Shown here in pieces: positions 8,566-17,686 of a DNA stretch of 64,000 nucleotides. This stretch comes from JBFMFR01 sp040752025. Lineage in GTDB: Bacteria > Chloroflexota > Anaerolineae > Anaerolineales > UBA4823. The translations under genes were made by a program, and so were the position numbers. The first letter of the stretch is position 1. Each line of letters begins with the position of its first letter. Below the pieces are notes generated by a model. It saw only the letters and a program-made list of their open reading frames with translations. It did no database searches and was not told the DNA's origin. The stretch lies in NCBI GenBank assembly GCA_040752025.1, contig JBFMFR010000007.1, positions 62,001-126,000 of the forward strand, read 5' to 3'.

Positions 8566-8982
8566 ATGGATGAACCGATTGCAAAGTCCAGACACAGGAC
8601 TCTCCGCACCCCTTACGATCCTGAGCCCTTGAAAAAACGGGTGTTGGGATTGCTGGATCAACGAAATGAAACATACCGGGAGGCTTCTCTAAGTTCTGGA
8701 CTGGATCATCAGGCGATTCGCCGCATTTTGGCCGGAAGGCGCCCAGATATGCACATCTGCATTTTGTTTGCGGATCATTTTGGGGTAAATCCGAACGAGT
8801 TCCTGCAACTGGCTGGCTGGCCTACTCTGAAAGCTTTTGACATTCATTCTGCCAGCGCCGAGAACCTGCCCCCCGAAGCGGTAGACGTGGCGATGGATAT
8901 CGCCCGTATCCCTGATCCTGGCACACGCAAACAGGTGGCGGAAGCTATCCGCACCTTGTTGGCAAAGTATTTTGAGGCCTAA
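8566..8982 (+). CDS. XRE-type helix-turn-helix regulator
   Basis: 138 residues from the ATG at 8566, chosen because GGAGG at 8554-8558 lies 7 bases upstream; the frame is open further 5' but that part overlaps the recombinase antisense. The HTH is at about residues 20-75 (YREASLSSGLDHQAIRRILAGRRPDMHICILFADHFGVNPNEFLQLAG, shown here only as landmarks YREASLSSG and FADHFGVNP). The C-terminal part with IPDPGTRKQVAEAI is shared with other XRE regulators of such islands. Divergent from the serine recombinase, with 110 bp between starts that include a GACC-N5-GGTC repeat; control of the integrase is likely. Confidence 0.75.
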   Translation: MDEPIAKSRHRTLRTPYDPEPLKKRVLGLLDQRNETYREASLSSGLDHQAIRRILAGRRPDMHICILFADHFGVNPNEFLQLAGWPTLKAFDIHSASAENLPPEAVDVAMDIARIPDPGTRKQVAEAIRTLLAKYFEA

Positions 8983-9082
8983 AAGCCCCACAGACCAAAC
9001 GGTTCATCTCTTTACTGTTAACAGGAATGATATTGAATTACGTTATTGTATGATCTAATTACTCAGGGATAAATGTATCGAT

Positions 9083-9114
9083 GGCGTAGCAATTAATCAG
9101 GCTGCGCCTTTTTT
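9083..9114 (+). terminator. Rho-independent terminator after the XRE gene
   Basis: GGCGTAGC (9083-9090) pairs with GCTGCGCC (9101-9108, one G-U pair) around a 10-base loop and is followed at once by six T (9109-9114). It closes the 8566-8982 transcript. The rest of the 8983-9216 spacer shows no gene. Confidence 0.8.
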
Positions 9115-9216
9115 GTTCTGGTTGGGCTTTGTTTATCAGGTATCCCGGTTTCATGCAGAATGAAATTGGGAGAATTGTTCAATTGCGTCCATGTTCGAAT
9201 AAATTAAAGGGTGTAC

Positions 9217-9245
9217 TTTACAATTGTACTCATTTAATCTATAAT
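9217..9245 (+). promoter_or_regulatory. Promoter of the AbiE-type operon
   Basis: TTTACA (9217-9222), 17-bp spacer, TATAAT (9240-9245). Transcription should begin near 9252, which argues for the ATG at 9288 as the start of the antitoxin rather than upstream in-frame codons. Confidence 0.7.
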
Positions 9246-9287
9246 ATAAGTGTGATTGTAAAAAACGTACCCACTCCTTTAGAAAGA

Positions 9288-9863
9288 ATGCGGAAAATTC
9301 TCCAAGACCAGCACGGAACTCTGTTAACTTCCGACCTGGCCAGGTTCAACATCCCTAGAACCTACCTGGCTATTTTGGAACGTAACGGTGAAATTGAACG
9401 GGTTTCAAGGGGTGTGTATCAGGCTACAGCTTCTCTGGAAGATGAGCTATTTAGTTTCCAGTCCAGATACAAATCGTCTATATACTCCCACAAGACAGCC
9501 CTTTATCTGCATGATTTGACGGATCGGACTCCTTTGTTTTACTCCATTTCTGTGCCCAGTGGGTTTCATTCGGTTGCCTTGAAAAAGAGTGGTTGTAAAG
9601 TTTTCTATGTCAATCGCAATCTATTTGATTTGGGGGTCATTTCGATGAATTCTCCTCACGGAAATGAAATCAGGGTGACGGATCTTGAGAGGACAATCTG
9701 TGATGTGGTTAGGAGCAGGAATCAGATAGAAGTGCAGCTCGTTTACGATGCATTGAAACGCTACGTGAAGAGAAATGACAGGAATATTGACCTGCTCTAT
9801 AGATATGCCAAACGTTTCCGAATCCAGAAAGTAATCCGGGAGTACATCGAGGTGCTCTTATGA
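9288..9863 (+). CDS. AbiEi-family antitoxin (type IV TA)
   Basis: 191 residues from the ATG at 9288. The N-terminal winged helix (ILQDQHGTLLTSDLARFNIPR... then EIERVSRGVYQ) and the middle SIYSHKTALYLHDL and TDLERTICDVV segments are typical of AbiEi. AbiEi proteins repress their own operon and counter the AbiEii nucleotidyltransferase without binding it. The next gene overlaps by 4 bp (ATGA), as usual for the pair. The promoter position makes a start further upstream unlikely. Function in phage abortive infection or in maintenance of the island is inferred from the family. Confidence 0.85.
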   Translation: MRKILQDQHGTLLTSDLARFNIPRTYLAILERNGEIERVSRGVYQATASLEDELFSFQSRYKSSIYSHKTALYLHDLTDRTPLFYSISVPSGFHSVALKKSGCKVFYVNRNLFDLGVISMNSPHGNEIRVTDLERTICDVVRSRNQIEVQLVYDALKRYVKRNDRNIDLLYRYAKRFRIQKVIREYIEVLL

Positions 9864-10705
9864 ACAAAGCAATGCAGGGCGATAAAAGTCATCGCTTCAA
9901 AGCCCAAATCAGGAACCTGGCTGTGAAAAACCATATCCCTGCCCAGGCAGTTCTGCAGAATTTCATGTTGGAGCGGTTATTGGAGAGGATATCGATCTCG
10001 AAATACAAAGATATGGTTGTCCTCAAGGGAGGAATGCTGATTGCATCGCTGGTTGGCATCAGCAGCAGAACAACGATGGATATGGATGCGACTTTGCGGG
10101 GATATCCGCTTTCAGATGAGACGATCCGGCAGGCATTTGCAGAAATTTGCGCCATCCAGTTGGATGATGGCGTATGCTTTGAATTGGGTCATATCGCGCC
10201 CATCAGGGAAGACGATGAGTATGGCGGTTATCGCGTAGCGATCATTGCCAGGTACGAGTCAATCAACACCCCTTTGAAAATCGATATCACAACCGGAGAT
10301 ATTATTACTCCTGGCGCTGTTCGCTATTCGTTTCATTCGAATTTTGAAAACAAAGTGATCGAAGTTTGGGCCTACACGATTGAGACAATCCTGGCCGAGA
10401 AGGTTGAGACGATTTTGCGCAGGAGTGTGCTCAATACCCGGCCAAGAGATTTTTATGATGTCTACATCATCATGAAAACTCAAAGCCAAGCAATCAACCA
10501 GGATGTTTTTGTGACCGCATTGCATGCCACATCTGAAAACAGGATGTCTCTTGCGGCGCTGCAAAGCAAAGATGAGATTTTACGGAATATCCAATCGGAT
10601 TCGATCATGCGGCAACGATGGGAGCGCTACTGCAAAGAGAATTATTACGCCAATGGGATCGAGTTTGATCAGGTTATTGGCATCCTGTGCGAAATCGCGA
10701 GTTAA
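9860..10705 (+). CDS. AbiEii-family nucleotidyltransferase toxin
   Basis: 281 residues. The nucleotidyltransferase signature is present: KGG at residues 56-58 and the DxD pair D74/D76 in TTMDMDATL, followed by the PLKIDITTGD and ILAEKVETIL motifs of the AbiEii/AbiGii group. Members transfer nucleotides, in characterised cases to tRNA 3' ends, and stop growth. Overlaps its antitoxin by 4 bp and ends 117 bp before the convergent recombinase. All residues I would look for appear intact, so it is probably active. A second, unrelated-looking pair lies at 60414-62160. Confidence 0.87.
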   Translation: MNKAMQGDKSHRFKAQIRNLAVKNHIPAQAVLQNFMLERLLERISISKYKDMVVLKGGMLIASLVGISSRTTMDMDATLRGYPLSDETIRQAFAEICAIQLDDGVCFELGHIAPIREDDEYGGYRVAIIARYESINTPLKIDITTGDIITPGAVRYSFHSNFENKVIEVWAYTIETILAEKVETILRRSVLNTRPRDFYDVYIIMKTQSQAINQDVFVTALHATSENRMSLAALQSKDEILRNIQSDSIMRQRWERYCKENYYANGIEFDQVIGILCEIAS

Positions 10706-10750
10706 GTACATCGCGCGATCTGGCTCTACCATACCCGGAATAAAATAAAA

Positions 10751-10793
10751 GTACCCGGCCGCTGAATGATGGGGCATCAAGCCAACCGGGTAC
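10751..10793 (-). terminator. Hairpin between convergent genes
   Basis: GTACCCGG (10751-10758) pairs perfectly with CCGGGTAC (10786-10793). Read on the minus strand it is followed by CTTTTATTTTA, so it best terminates the serine recombinase at 10822-12717; on the plus strand the downstream T-run is weak. Confidence 0.6.
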
Positions 10794-10821
10794 CTATATT
10801 ATCTTCCTTGTCGCCGATCCG

Positions 10822-12717
10822 TCAGACTGCTTCTTGCAGTTGCGGTAATTCAATCGGAATAGGGGCCTCTTGTGTCAGGCCCAGCAGCCTGTCAAAAGGA
10901 CTGTTTGCTGAAATCTTGCGCAATTGGCAAGATGCATCGAAATATAATCCGACGAACATTGTCTGAAGCAATGCCCTGCGCTCGGTCAGATTCATCTTCT
11001 TCCATAAAGCGGGGAAATCCTTGAGTAAAGGGGTAATCTCTTTGGCCTGGGGGTGTGCAGAAGGCTTGAATTGCTGCAAAGCCCGGTCAATTCGTAGATA
11101 GGCATCTTCATATTCGGCCTGGCTGGTATGTCCTTGTTTGAAAAGAATGCGCTGGCGCGCCAGCTCCTGGCGCAAATTGTAACCCTGGAGCTCGAACTCA
11201 CTCATTCCATCCTCGCTCAGGTAATAAGCCAGGATAGTTTCATACCACTCTTCTGGGATAACCAGGCGCTCGATCAACTGGTTGATTTGATCTTCCATTT
11301 TCTGCGTAGCGAGCGATATGCGATGTTTCTCGATCAGTTCTTCAGAAATGTTATGGTGGTGAGCGCACAACCCTACCGCAGGAAGTATATTTGCGGCTTC
11401 AGCGCTTTGACGTTTTTTTCGGGTCTTATATTCATCCGTAATTGTGGCGCAACGGTAGTAAGAGTTTCCTGACCCACCAGTTACACCACGCAGGCTGGCT
11501 TTGCGCCTGTCCCACAAGTAGCACTCCCAACAAAATGCTATCCCGGTAAGAAGGTACTCATGAGTGGGTCGATTATAGGATTGTGGGGTCTTATGTTTGC
11601 GTTTACGAATTTGCAGGTTGGTTTGCCAGATGTTCATTGAAATGAGCGCCTGGTGTTGACCAGGATTCAGTTCGACAATTGTGCGTTTACTGCCGTTGGG
11701 ATTGATCCCGCGCGGCTTTTTCTCTGGCGCGTTGACTGTGATCCCAGGAATGTGCTCATCATCCATATCCAGTGGTTTGACTGTTCGGCGTACTACCAGC
11801 CCGGCGTAGAATGGATTTGCTACAATGTCTCGCGTACTATCGCGGGTGAAGGAACGATCTGGGCGTTTATTTAACAAACCCCTCGTGCGAAACTTAACCT
11901 CTGCCCCATCTGGGAGCAGAAACTTGTGTGTATTGAGGTAATCGGCCAGATCCATGTAGCTATATCCCTGGCTGTACAGGCTGTGGATCAACTTCACTGC
12001 ATACTGGTCTACCGGGTGTGGAACAGGAATACGCCCGCGCCGGCTTTCCGGGCGGTCTGGTTGGCCTGCCAGCGGGCAATACCCGGGGCCATTCAGATCG
12101 GTGCAGGTTGCGCACAGCCCATTACAGTATCCAAAAGGCGGCAGACCATTATGCAGCCCTTTGCGCGCCATGTCCACCTTGATTTCATGAACGCGGATAC
12201 TGGTTTGCCAGACGTACATCTCAGCTAATGCGCCCAAGACATACAATACAAGCCGCCCCCACCAGCTCTCAGTATCGATATGTTCAGTGACCGATACCAG
12301 GCGTACACGGTAACGCTTGAGAAAACGCAGAAAGCGTAGCAGTGATTCCAGATTTCGATACAGACGATCCAGCCGGTGTACGACCACTACCGTGACTTTA
12401 CCGGATTTGATGTCTCTTGCCAGGGCCTGTAAGCCTGGTCGGCGGCTGTTTCGGCCTGTGCGATCTGGATCAGAGTACATGCCGACAATCTGCCACCCCT
12501 TCGATCTCGCATACTCTTCAGATCGATCGGGTTGAAATTCAATTGAGTAATGGCGACTCCGGGGATCAATATTGGAAACCCGGCTATAGACTCCAGCCCT
12601 TTCGGCGTCTGGATTTTGGGTAAGACTGCCTATTGTAGCTGCAACAAGTTGCTCAAGTTCCTGTGATGAAGCCGGCAACAAGCGTTCCTTTAGAGATTGT
12701 TCAGGTTGTTTGTTCAT
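10822..12717 (-). CDS. Large serine recombinase, second copy
   Basis: 631 residues from the ATG at 12717, preferred over 12726 because AAGGA then lies 8 bases upstream. After an unusual ~40-residue N-terminal extension comes the resolvase domain with catalytic Ser in VYSRVSNI, then HRLDRLYRNL, the recombinase domain starting at GLPPFGY, a zinc-ribbon segment (AFCWECYLW) and a long coiled-coil tail. It differs strongly from the recombinase at 6860-8455, so this is not a duplicate. It heads no obvious att site; it follows the 69-residue protein and DUF5317 on the same strand. It could be a second integrase or an inversion/control recombinase. Confidence 0.85.
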   Translation of the reverse strand: MNKQPEQSLKERLLPASSQELEQLVAATIGSLTQNPDAERAGVYSRVSNIDPRSRHYSIEFQPDRSEEYARSKGWQIVGMYSDPDRTGRNSRRPGLQALARDIKSGKVTVVVVHRLDRLYRNLESLLRFLRFLKRYRVRLVSVTEHIDTESWWGRLVLYVLGALAEMYVWQTSIRVHEIKVDMARKGLHNGLPPFGYCNGLCATCTDLNGPGYCPLAGQPDRPESRRGRIPVPHPVDQYAVKLIHSLYSQGYSYMDLADYLNTHKFLLPDGAEVKFRTRGLLNKRPDRSFTRDSTRDIVANPFYAGLVVRRTVKPLDMDDEHIPGITVNAPEKKPRGINPNGSKRTIVELNPGQHQALISMNIWQTNLQIRKRKHKTPQSYNRPTHEYLLTGIAFCWECYLWDRRKASLRGVTGGSGNSYYRCATITDEYKTRKKRQSAEAANILPAVGLCAHHHNISEELIEKHRISLATQKMEDQINQLIERLVIPEEWYETILAYYLSEDGMSEFELQGYNLRQELARQRILFKQGHTSQAEYEDAYLRIDRALQQFKPSAHPQAKEITPLLKDFPALWKKMNLTERRALLQTMFVGLYFDASCQLRKISANSPFDRLLGLTQEAPIPIELPQLQEAV

Positions 12718-12910
12718 TTTTGGCATCCTTTTCAGATTTGGTCTCAGGCGAACCTATGGCCTTTTCTGGTGTGTCCTCTTGCAGTTTTTGTTCCACCACG
12801 GGCAGCGGCAAATCTTCCGGCTCAAGAACTTTGCCCGTTATGCGTTGGAGATATTGGCTAAGTTCACGGGAAAATGCATCAATGTTGTTTTTGTCAGCAG
12901 CAGAGTTCAT
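12701..12910 (-). CDS. Small acidic protein of unknown function
   Basis: 69 residues from the ATG at 12910, which has GGAG 7 bases upstream; a TTG at 12916 is the alternative. The stop codon of the DUF5317 gene lies immediately before the start and the C-terminus overlaps the recombinase start by 17 bp, so it is translationally coupled to both. The sequence is hydrophilic, with a helical N-terminal part (FSRELSQYLQRITGKVLEPED) and a Lys/Glu-rich tail. No family recognised. Tight packing makes it likely to be real. Confidence 0.55.
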   Translation of the reverse strand: MNSAADKNNIDAFSRELSQYLQRITGKVLEPEDLPLPVVEQKLQEDTPEKAIGSPETKSEKDAKNEQTT

Positions 12911-12912
12911 GA

Positions 12913-13533
12913 TCAATCTCCATATTCAGGGTTGTTTCCAACGGTTTGTCCGGCTGTTTCTATAGTTGACGATGCTGGGCTCCCTACTTTCCAAAGCGCC
13001 CAGAATGCGCCCAGGCCAATCAGGATGTCGCCTATACTGAAAGCCACCTGGTAGGGAAACCAGAATGGGAGCAACAAGTGGTCGGACAGCGACCAAAGAT
13101 ATGTGTCGGTAACCGGCAAAACGATATCTTTGCCTGCCCAAAGGCGTTGGCCTGTTTGCCAGCTATCGATTGGCGCACCTGGCGCGAGTTTTGCAACTGT
13201 AGCAGGGCTGATTGGCATTAAGCCCCCGTTCAGTACAATTACGAGGAAGTTCAGGCATAACCCGGCGCCCAGTAGACAGAAGCCAGGGAGTTTCCGGTTT
13301 GTCCAGGCAAAGGCCAGCAGAAGAATCTGTGATCCAACCAATGCGCCAGATGCCAGCCAATCAGGGCAAATTTCACGAGATGGTTCCAGATGGAAAGCCA
13401 GGAATTGCGGAATAAAGGCGATACCAACCAGCCAGGGCAAGCGCAGATCAGGGTATGTTATGTGAAACCCTCTAACTTTTGCGCGGAGCGGGCCAGCCAG
13501 TAAACCAAATAGAAGGGCGCTCAGTAGAATCAA
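12913..13533 (-). CDS. DUF5317 membrane protein
   Basis: 206 residues starting at a TTG, supported by AGGAGG 8 bases upstream. About five hydrophobic segments and the motifs NGGLMPISP and PGAPIDSW are the DUF5317 signature, a family common in Chloroflexota and Firmicutes. The function is not known. It sits in a four-gene minus-strand run with two very small proteins and the serine recombinase; its ribosome site overlaps the stop of the 47-residue protein upstream. Confidence 0.75.
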   Translation of the reverse strand: MILLSALLFGLLAGPLRAKVRGFHITYPDLRLPWLVGIAFIPQFLAFHLEPSREICPDWLASGALVGSQILLLAFAWTNRKLPGFCLLGAGLCLNFLVIVLNGGLMPISPATVAKLAPGAPIDSWQTGQRLWAGKDIVLPVTDTYLWSLSDHLLLPFWFPYQVAFSIGDILIGLGAFWALWKVGSPASSTIETAGQTVGNNPEYGD

Positions 13534-13537
13534 TGTC

Positions 13538-13681
13538 TTATCCTCCTGGATTGCCGCTCGACTCGGGTGCGCCAGCTCCTAACAAAAACAGCGCCAGTGA
13601 GATCAAGAACAGAATGAGCCGTATCTGATTGGGGGTTAGTGATACGAGTGTAGAGCTAAGTCGGTTGATGATGGTTGTCAT
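13538..13681 (-). CDS. 47-residue single-span membrane protein
   Basis: A short frame starting with MTTIINRLSS, containing one hydrophobic stretch (IRLILFLISLALFLLGAG) and ending APESSGNPGG. It has an AGGTGG ribosome site 4 bases before the ATG, and its last codons contain the AGGAGG used by the DUF5317 gene, so the two are coupled. Small hydrophobic proteins of this kind are easily missed; the arrangement argues that it is translated. Confidence 0.55.
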   Translation of the reverse strand: MTTIINRLSSTLVSLTPNQIRLILFLISLALFLLGAGAPESSGNPGG

Positions 13682-13783
13682 AGGCCACCTTTCTTGTTTT
13701 GAGATTTACAGATCGTCTCTGTATTGGCGGCTATTGTCGCAAGAGGCATCCTCCGACTCATCCTCTAACTCACTCCCTGAGAA

Positions 13784-13816
13784 TTAAAAAATCCAGCCTG
13801 GTCAAATCAGGCTGGA
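13784..13816 (-). terminator. Rho-independent terminator of the STAND gene
   Basis: TCCAGCCTG (13792-13800) and CAGGCTGGA (13808-13816) form a perfect 9-bp stem with a 7-base loop; on the minus strand it is followed by a run of six to seven T (13785-13791). It lies 31 bp beyond the stop of the regulator at 13848. Confidence 0.85.
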
Positions 13817-13847
13817 CGAGCATAGCAAGGGTATGTTGGTACGGGAA

Positions 13848-16800
13848 TTAGCGCATCAATGTGCGATAAAGCGCCTCGGTTTCCTTAGATGGTTTTATCC
13901 CCAGGCGTTCTACCACGGAATTATGACAAAGCTGGTATTGGCGCGCTGCCCTGGCGCGATCTCCCATTGCAATGTATGTGCGCATCGCTATCCGATGAGC
14001 AGCCTCCAACAAAGGCTCTTTTTCCAGGGCGCGCCAACAATAATCAAGTGCAGCCGGGTACTCTCTTAAATCCAGATGGTGCTCAGCCAGGTTGAGAAAA
14101 GCATCCACACAAATATGCCAGAGGCGTTCCCTTTCGCTAATTGCCCAACTACCATCGGCATCCATAAGATAATGACCCTTGTAGATGAAAAGCATCTGGC
14201 GGAATATCTCTGTCCGGCGTTGTATATTCTCTTCCGATTTGGCCTGGGCGTAGAATTCAGTGAAAGCTTCCACGTCATACTCATAATCCAGAGAACGATC
14301 GAACAGGTAGCGGTCGTTTTCAAACAAGAGAGTATCTTTACCGAGAATGGCGCGTATCTTGTAAATCACCCGGTTACATTGATCCCTGGCCTGAGAACTG
14401 TCAGGCCAAAAGGCGGCTTCCAGGGCTCTTCGTGATACCCCTTCAGGGTGGGAAAGCAAGAAAAAGAACATTTCACGCTGTACGGGTGACTGCCAATCTT
14501 TGCTGGTCACTAACTGGTTGTTCAGAACCACTCTGGCTTCACCCAGGGCCTGGATGACAAGTTGTGGGGGCGAAAGCGGAATCACCAGCTTTTGCCTGCG
14601 TATTTTTCGCCGTAAAGCTGGAAGAGTTGCTTCATACTGTTCAATCAGGTTGAGCAATCGTTCTGCGCGCAAATCAGCACCTGGCGAACTCGAAGCAATT
14701 TTCAAGAAATTCCTTGTGTTCTGGCCGGCTACTGCCAAGGAATAGCACAGTGACTTATCCTGTGCAAGATCAAGGGCGGATCGCAAATGCTCGAACGCCA
14801 AATCCTGGTTCCCGACTGCATAACAGGCATTGGCCAGGTATAAACGCGCTGGAATTTCCTCGGCCAGAAGGTGAGCCTGTGTGTAATGCTTAACAGCCTT
14901 GTTTAATTGGGTGATCGTCTCAGGATACTTCTGCTGCACTTGCGCCAGTAACGCTGCTTCAAGATGACAGCCCCAATGCTGCTGCAGAGATATTTCGTCT
15001 GCTTTCGGCCATGCCTGCTCCAGCAGATGATTCGCTCGATCAAAGTCGCCATCTTTGCGAGCCAGGGATACCCTGGCAAGATCCAGGTAAAAGCACAGGT
15101 AGCGATTTTGAATTCGCCGCGCTACTTCATAGGCCTGCTCATAGGCTTGTTGTGCAGCCTGCCTGGCGCCTAAATCAGCATAAAGGTCGCCAAGGCTGGC
15201 CAAACCATATGCCTCTAGTTTTCTGAACCCAACCTGCCTGGCATTCCGGATTGCCTCGTCCAAAGCCAGAGCAGATTTTTCGAAGTCGCCAGTGTGATGA
15301 AAGAAAACGCCAAGGTTGTTCAGTAGATCAGCCAGGCGGTAAAGATTTCCTTCTTTGCGCCAGTAAGCTTCTGCATTCTTGTAAGCGCGTTGCGCTGCTT
15401 CAATGTTTCCAATTGAACGATAGACTGGGCCCAGCTCTAAATGGAGCGTAGCCATGTTCGGGAAGTCGCTGACAAGATTGTACAGTTCCAATGCGCGTTC
15501 GGCATCTTGAACCGCCTGTATCGAGCCTCCCAAGTGGTGCAAACTGGCTGCCCTGGCCTTCAATGCATTGGCCCGGATGGAAATCAACTCGTTATCCTCT
15601 TCACCAATCTCGTCAACCAGATCGAGCGCTTCTTGAGCGTCTTTCAACGCCTCCTGAAAACCTCCCTGGAAGTGATACGCGGCTGACCGTCGAATCAAGG
15701 TACGAGCAAGCCGGCGTGTCTCTTTTGCAGCTCTGAGTAAAACTTCTGCTTGTGTCAAAAAGCCAATTGCTTGTGCGGTTTTTCCTGCCATAACAGCAAC
15801 TATGCCTTTTAGCGACATCAGGCAGGGCCTGTTGATTAGAGTGGTTTCTGGGATGGGGTCCAGCCATCGCTCCAGAATGCCAAAGCGGCCGTTTGCAATC
15901 ATATCTGGCCCGGCTTTTTGGATCAGGTTAAGAGTCATTTCTGGATTGTCCAGAGACATACAGGCATCGTAGGCTCTTTCCCAGTTGCCTTGTTCAATAT
16001 AAACATCCAACAGGCGCTTCAGGATGATTGCCCTGGCTCCGGGATGGTTTTGCTCCAGGCAAGACACAAGATAATCTTTGAACAGGCTGTGATAGCGCAA
16101 CCAGGGGCCTCCTGGATCAATAACCTGGATAAACAGGTTGCTCTGGATGATTTCTTGCACCAAGGCCTGCCAGTTTGTGCCTTGAGGATATATCGTTTTC
16201 TCCAACACCTGTTCACAAAGCCGTGTATCGAACTCATCCAGGATGGATGTGTAAAGCAAAAAATCCTGGAGTTTTGTGGGTTGCTCTGCCAGGTAATGCG
16301 CCCAGTAATCTGCCAGGTTCATCCCTGTAGCACGCAACGCCCGGTTTTGGTTGATCATATCTGGATGCAAGACAGGCGATGATAGCAGCAGCCCTGTGAT
16401 CCAGCCCTCTGTTTTGGCAACCAGTTTACTGGCTGCCTCATCGCCAATTACCATTTGGTAATTGCGTAACGCCAGGTCCTGGATTTCGCGCGACGTAAAG
16501 GCCAGGTCTTCGAGGTTAATTCCACTAACCAGTGAATGTCCCATCAGAACGGGTAAGCCTGGTAAGGATAATTTGCGCCGGGAAGCAATGAACAGGTGGC
16601 AATTTTCGTATACCCGCTCCACGAATTTGCTGACAAATTCAATAATCGGGCTGTTCTCAGCTACGTGATGGAAATCATCCAGGATGATGATGAAATGTTC
16701 GTGGGTAAGCTGATAGAGTTCGTTGGTGATCACCGTCACCACGCTGTCGATATCCAGATCGGTTTGCACATCGAGAAGCGATCTGGACACCGCAACATAA

Positions 16801-17075
16801 TTTGGAAAAGCTGTGGAAACCGAGGCAAAGAGATGTTCCAGGAAAGTTTTTAGTTCCTGGTCGCGCCTATCAACGGTATACCAACAGACTGGCATGTTTG
16901 CAGCGTGGGCGAAGTCGATCAGCAGGGATGTCTTGCCATAGCCAGCCGGCCCAGTGACCAGGTTGAGCTTATATTCCAGCAAACCATGCAGAACTTCCAA
17001 CAGGCGCGGGCGGCTCATCAGCTCGACGCGCCGGCGCGGCAAGAGAATAGAAGGCAGACTGATAGATCGTTGCAT
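13848..17075 (-). CDS. STAND ATPase / TPR / BTAD transcriptional regulator
   Basis: 1075 residues. Order: a MalT-like P-loop domain with Walker A TGPAGYGKTS (residues 41-50) and Walker B FIIILDDFHH (about 145-155); a long TPR superhelix (about 400-800) with repeats such as ALKDAQEALDLVDEIG; and a C-terminal OmpR-like winged helix plus BTAD domain (VKR-type segment PVQREMFFFLLSHPEG, tail QLCHNSVVERLGIKPSKETEALY). Such proteins sense a small molecule or protein, oligomerise on ATP and activate transcription. Unlike MalT there is no LuxR domain; the DNA-binding part is the SARP type. Immediately downstream of an XRE gene on the same strand. Targets are probably the island's small operons. Confidence 0.85.
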   Translation of the reverse strand: MQRSISLPSILLPRRRVELMSRPRLLEVLHGLLEYKLNLVTGPAGYGKTSLLIDFAHAANMPVCWYTVDRRDQELKTFLEHLFASVSTAFPNYVAVSRSLLDVQTDLDIDSVVTVITNELYQLTHEHFIIILDDFHHVAENSPIIEFVSKFVERVYENCHLFIASRRKLSLPGLPVLMGHSLVSGINLEDLAFTSREIQDLALRNYQMVIGDEAASKLVAKTEGWITGLLLSSPVLHPDMINQNRALRATGMNLADYWAHYLAEQPTKLQDFLLYTSILDEFDTRLCEQVLEKTIYPQGTNWQALVQEIIQSNLFIQVIDPGGPWLRYHSLFKDYLVSCLEQNHPGARAIILKRLLDVYIEQGNWERAYDACMSLDNPEMTLNLIQKAGPDMIANGRFGILERWLDPIPETTLINRPCLMSLKGIVAVMAGKTAQAIGFLTQAEVLLRAAKETRRLARTLIRRSAAYHFQGGFQEALKDAQEALDLVDEIGEEDNELISIRANALKARAASLHHLGGSIQAVQDAERALELYNLVSDFPNMATLHLELGPVYRSIGNIEAAQRAYKNAEAYWRKEGNLYRLADLLNNLGVFFHHTGDFEKSALALDEAIRNARQVGFRKLEAYGLASLGDLYADLGARQAAQQAYEQAYEVARRIQNRYLCFYLDLARVSLARKDGDFDRANHLLEQAWPKADEISLQQHWGCHLEAALLAQVQQKYPETITQLNKAVKHYTQAHLLAEEIPARLYLANACYAVGNQDLAFEHLRSALDLAQDKSLCYSLAVAGQNTRNFLKIASSSPGADLRAERLLNLIEQYEATLPALRRKIRRQKLVIPLSPPQLVIQALGEARVVLNNQLVTSKDWQSPVQREMFFFLLSHPEGVSRRALEAAFWPDSSQARDQCNRVIYKIRAILGKDTLLFENDRYLFDRSLDYEYDVEAFTEFYAQAKSEENIQRRTEIFRQMLFIYKGHYLMDADGSWAISERERLWHICVDAFLNLAEHHLDLREYPAALDYCWRALEKEPLLEAAHRIAMRTYIAMGDRARAARQYQLCHNSVVERLGIKPSKETEALYRTLMR

Positions 17076-17106
17076 CTACGTTGACGGCAGCGATAATCTG
17101 ATCTTG

Positions 17107-17469
17107 CTATTGGCTGACCGATTTCCCCCGTTGTTTATCGAAGTTAAGCAATGACCTGACTAAAACAACAACCTCTTCACGCCTTTCGGTGGATAGTTGC
17201 GACATCATCGCTTCCAGTTCGTCCATCTCTGGTATCCCGGTAGCAGGTGGTAAGTGCTTGGCAATACGGAAGACCCTGACTGGCGAAACATCAAGTGCAT
17301 TAGCAAGCGCCACACAGGTTTCAGGATCAGGTTTTTTGACTAAACGCTTTACAATCTTTTGAATTACCGACCGACTCAGATTAGCGCGCCGCGCCATTTC
17401 TGTTTGATTCCAGCCGTTCTTCTTCATCAGGTAATCGAGCCATTCGGAAAATACCGGTTCGTCCGCCAT
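17107..17469 (-). CDS. XRE-type helix-turn-helix regulator
   Basis: 120 residues. The HTH covers about residues 10-65: WLDYLMKKNGWNQTEMARR, NLSRSVIQKIV and ALANALDVSPVRVFRIA are the usual helices of the Cro/CI fold. The C-terminal part (MDELEAMMSQLSTERREEVVVLVRSLL) is the helical tail seen in many phage-like repressors of this type. Lies 31 bp upstream of the STAND regulator on the same strand and so is probably co-transcribed with it. An inverted TGATTATC/GATAATCA pair in the 200-bp spacer upstream may be its operator. Confidence 0.75.
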   Translation of the reverse strand: MADEPVFSEWLDYLMKKNGWNQTEMARRANLSRSVIQKIVKRLVKKPDPETCVALANALDVSPVRVFRIAKHLPPATGIPEMDELEAMMSQLSTERREEVVVLVRSLLNFDKQRGKSVSQ

Positions 17470-17686
17470 AGAGTGTGATTATCCTTTAAGGTTTGTAGCT
17501 TGTGGTGGCAGTAATGTATCAGTGCGTGGACAAAGCTAAAAACCGGTGATAATCAGCGGGGTATCGGTGGAACCTGCGTTAAATTGCCAAGGGAAACGGC
17601 TTTGCAAATGTTGCGCCATCCCCCCTCATGTGGTAAAATCTTCCCCGCCATCAGGGTGATGTGTTGCCATGGTAAATTAAATAACT

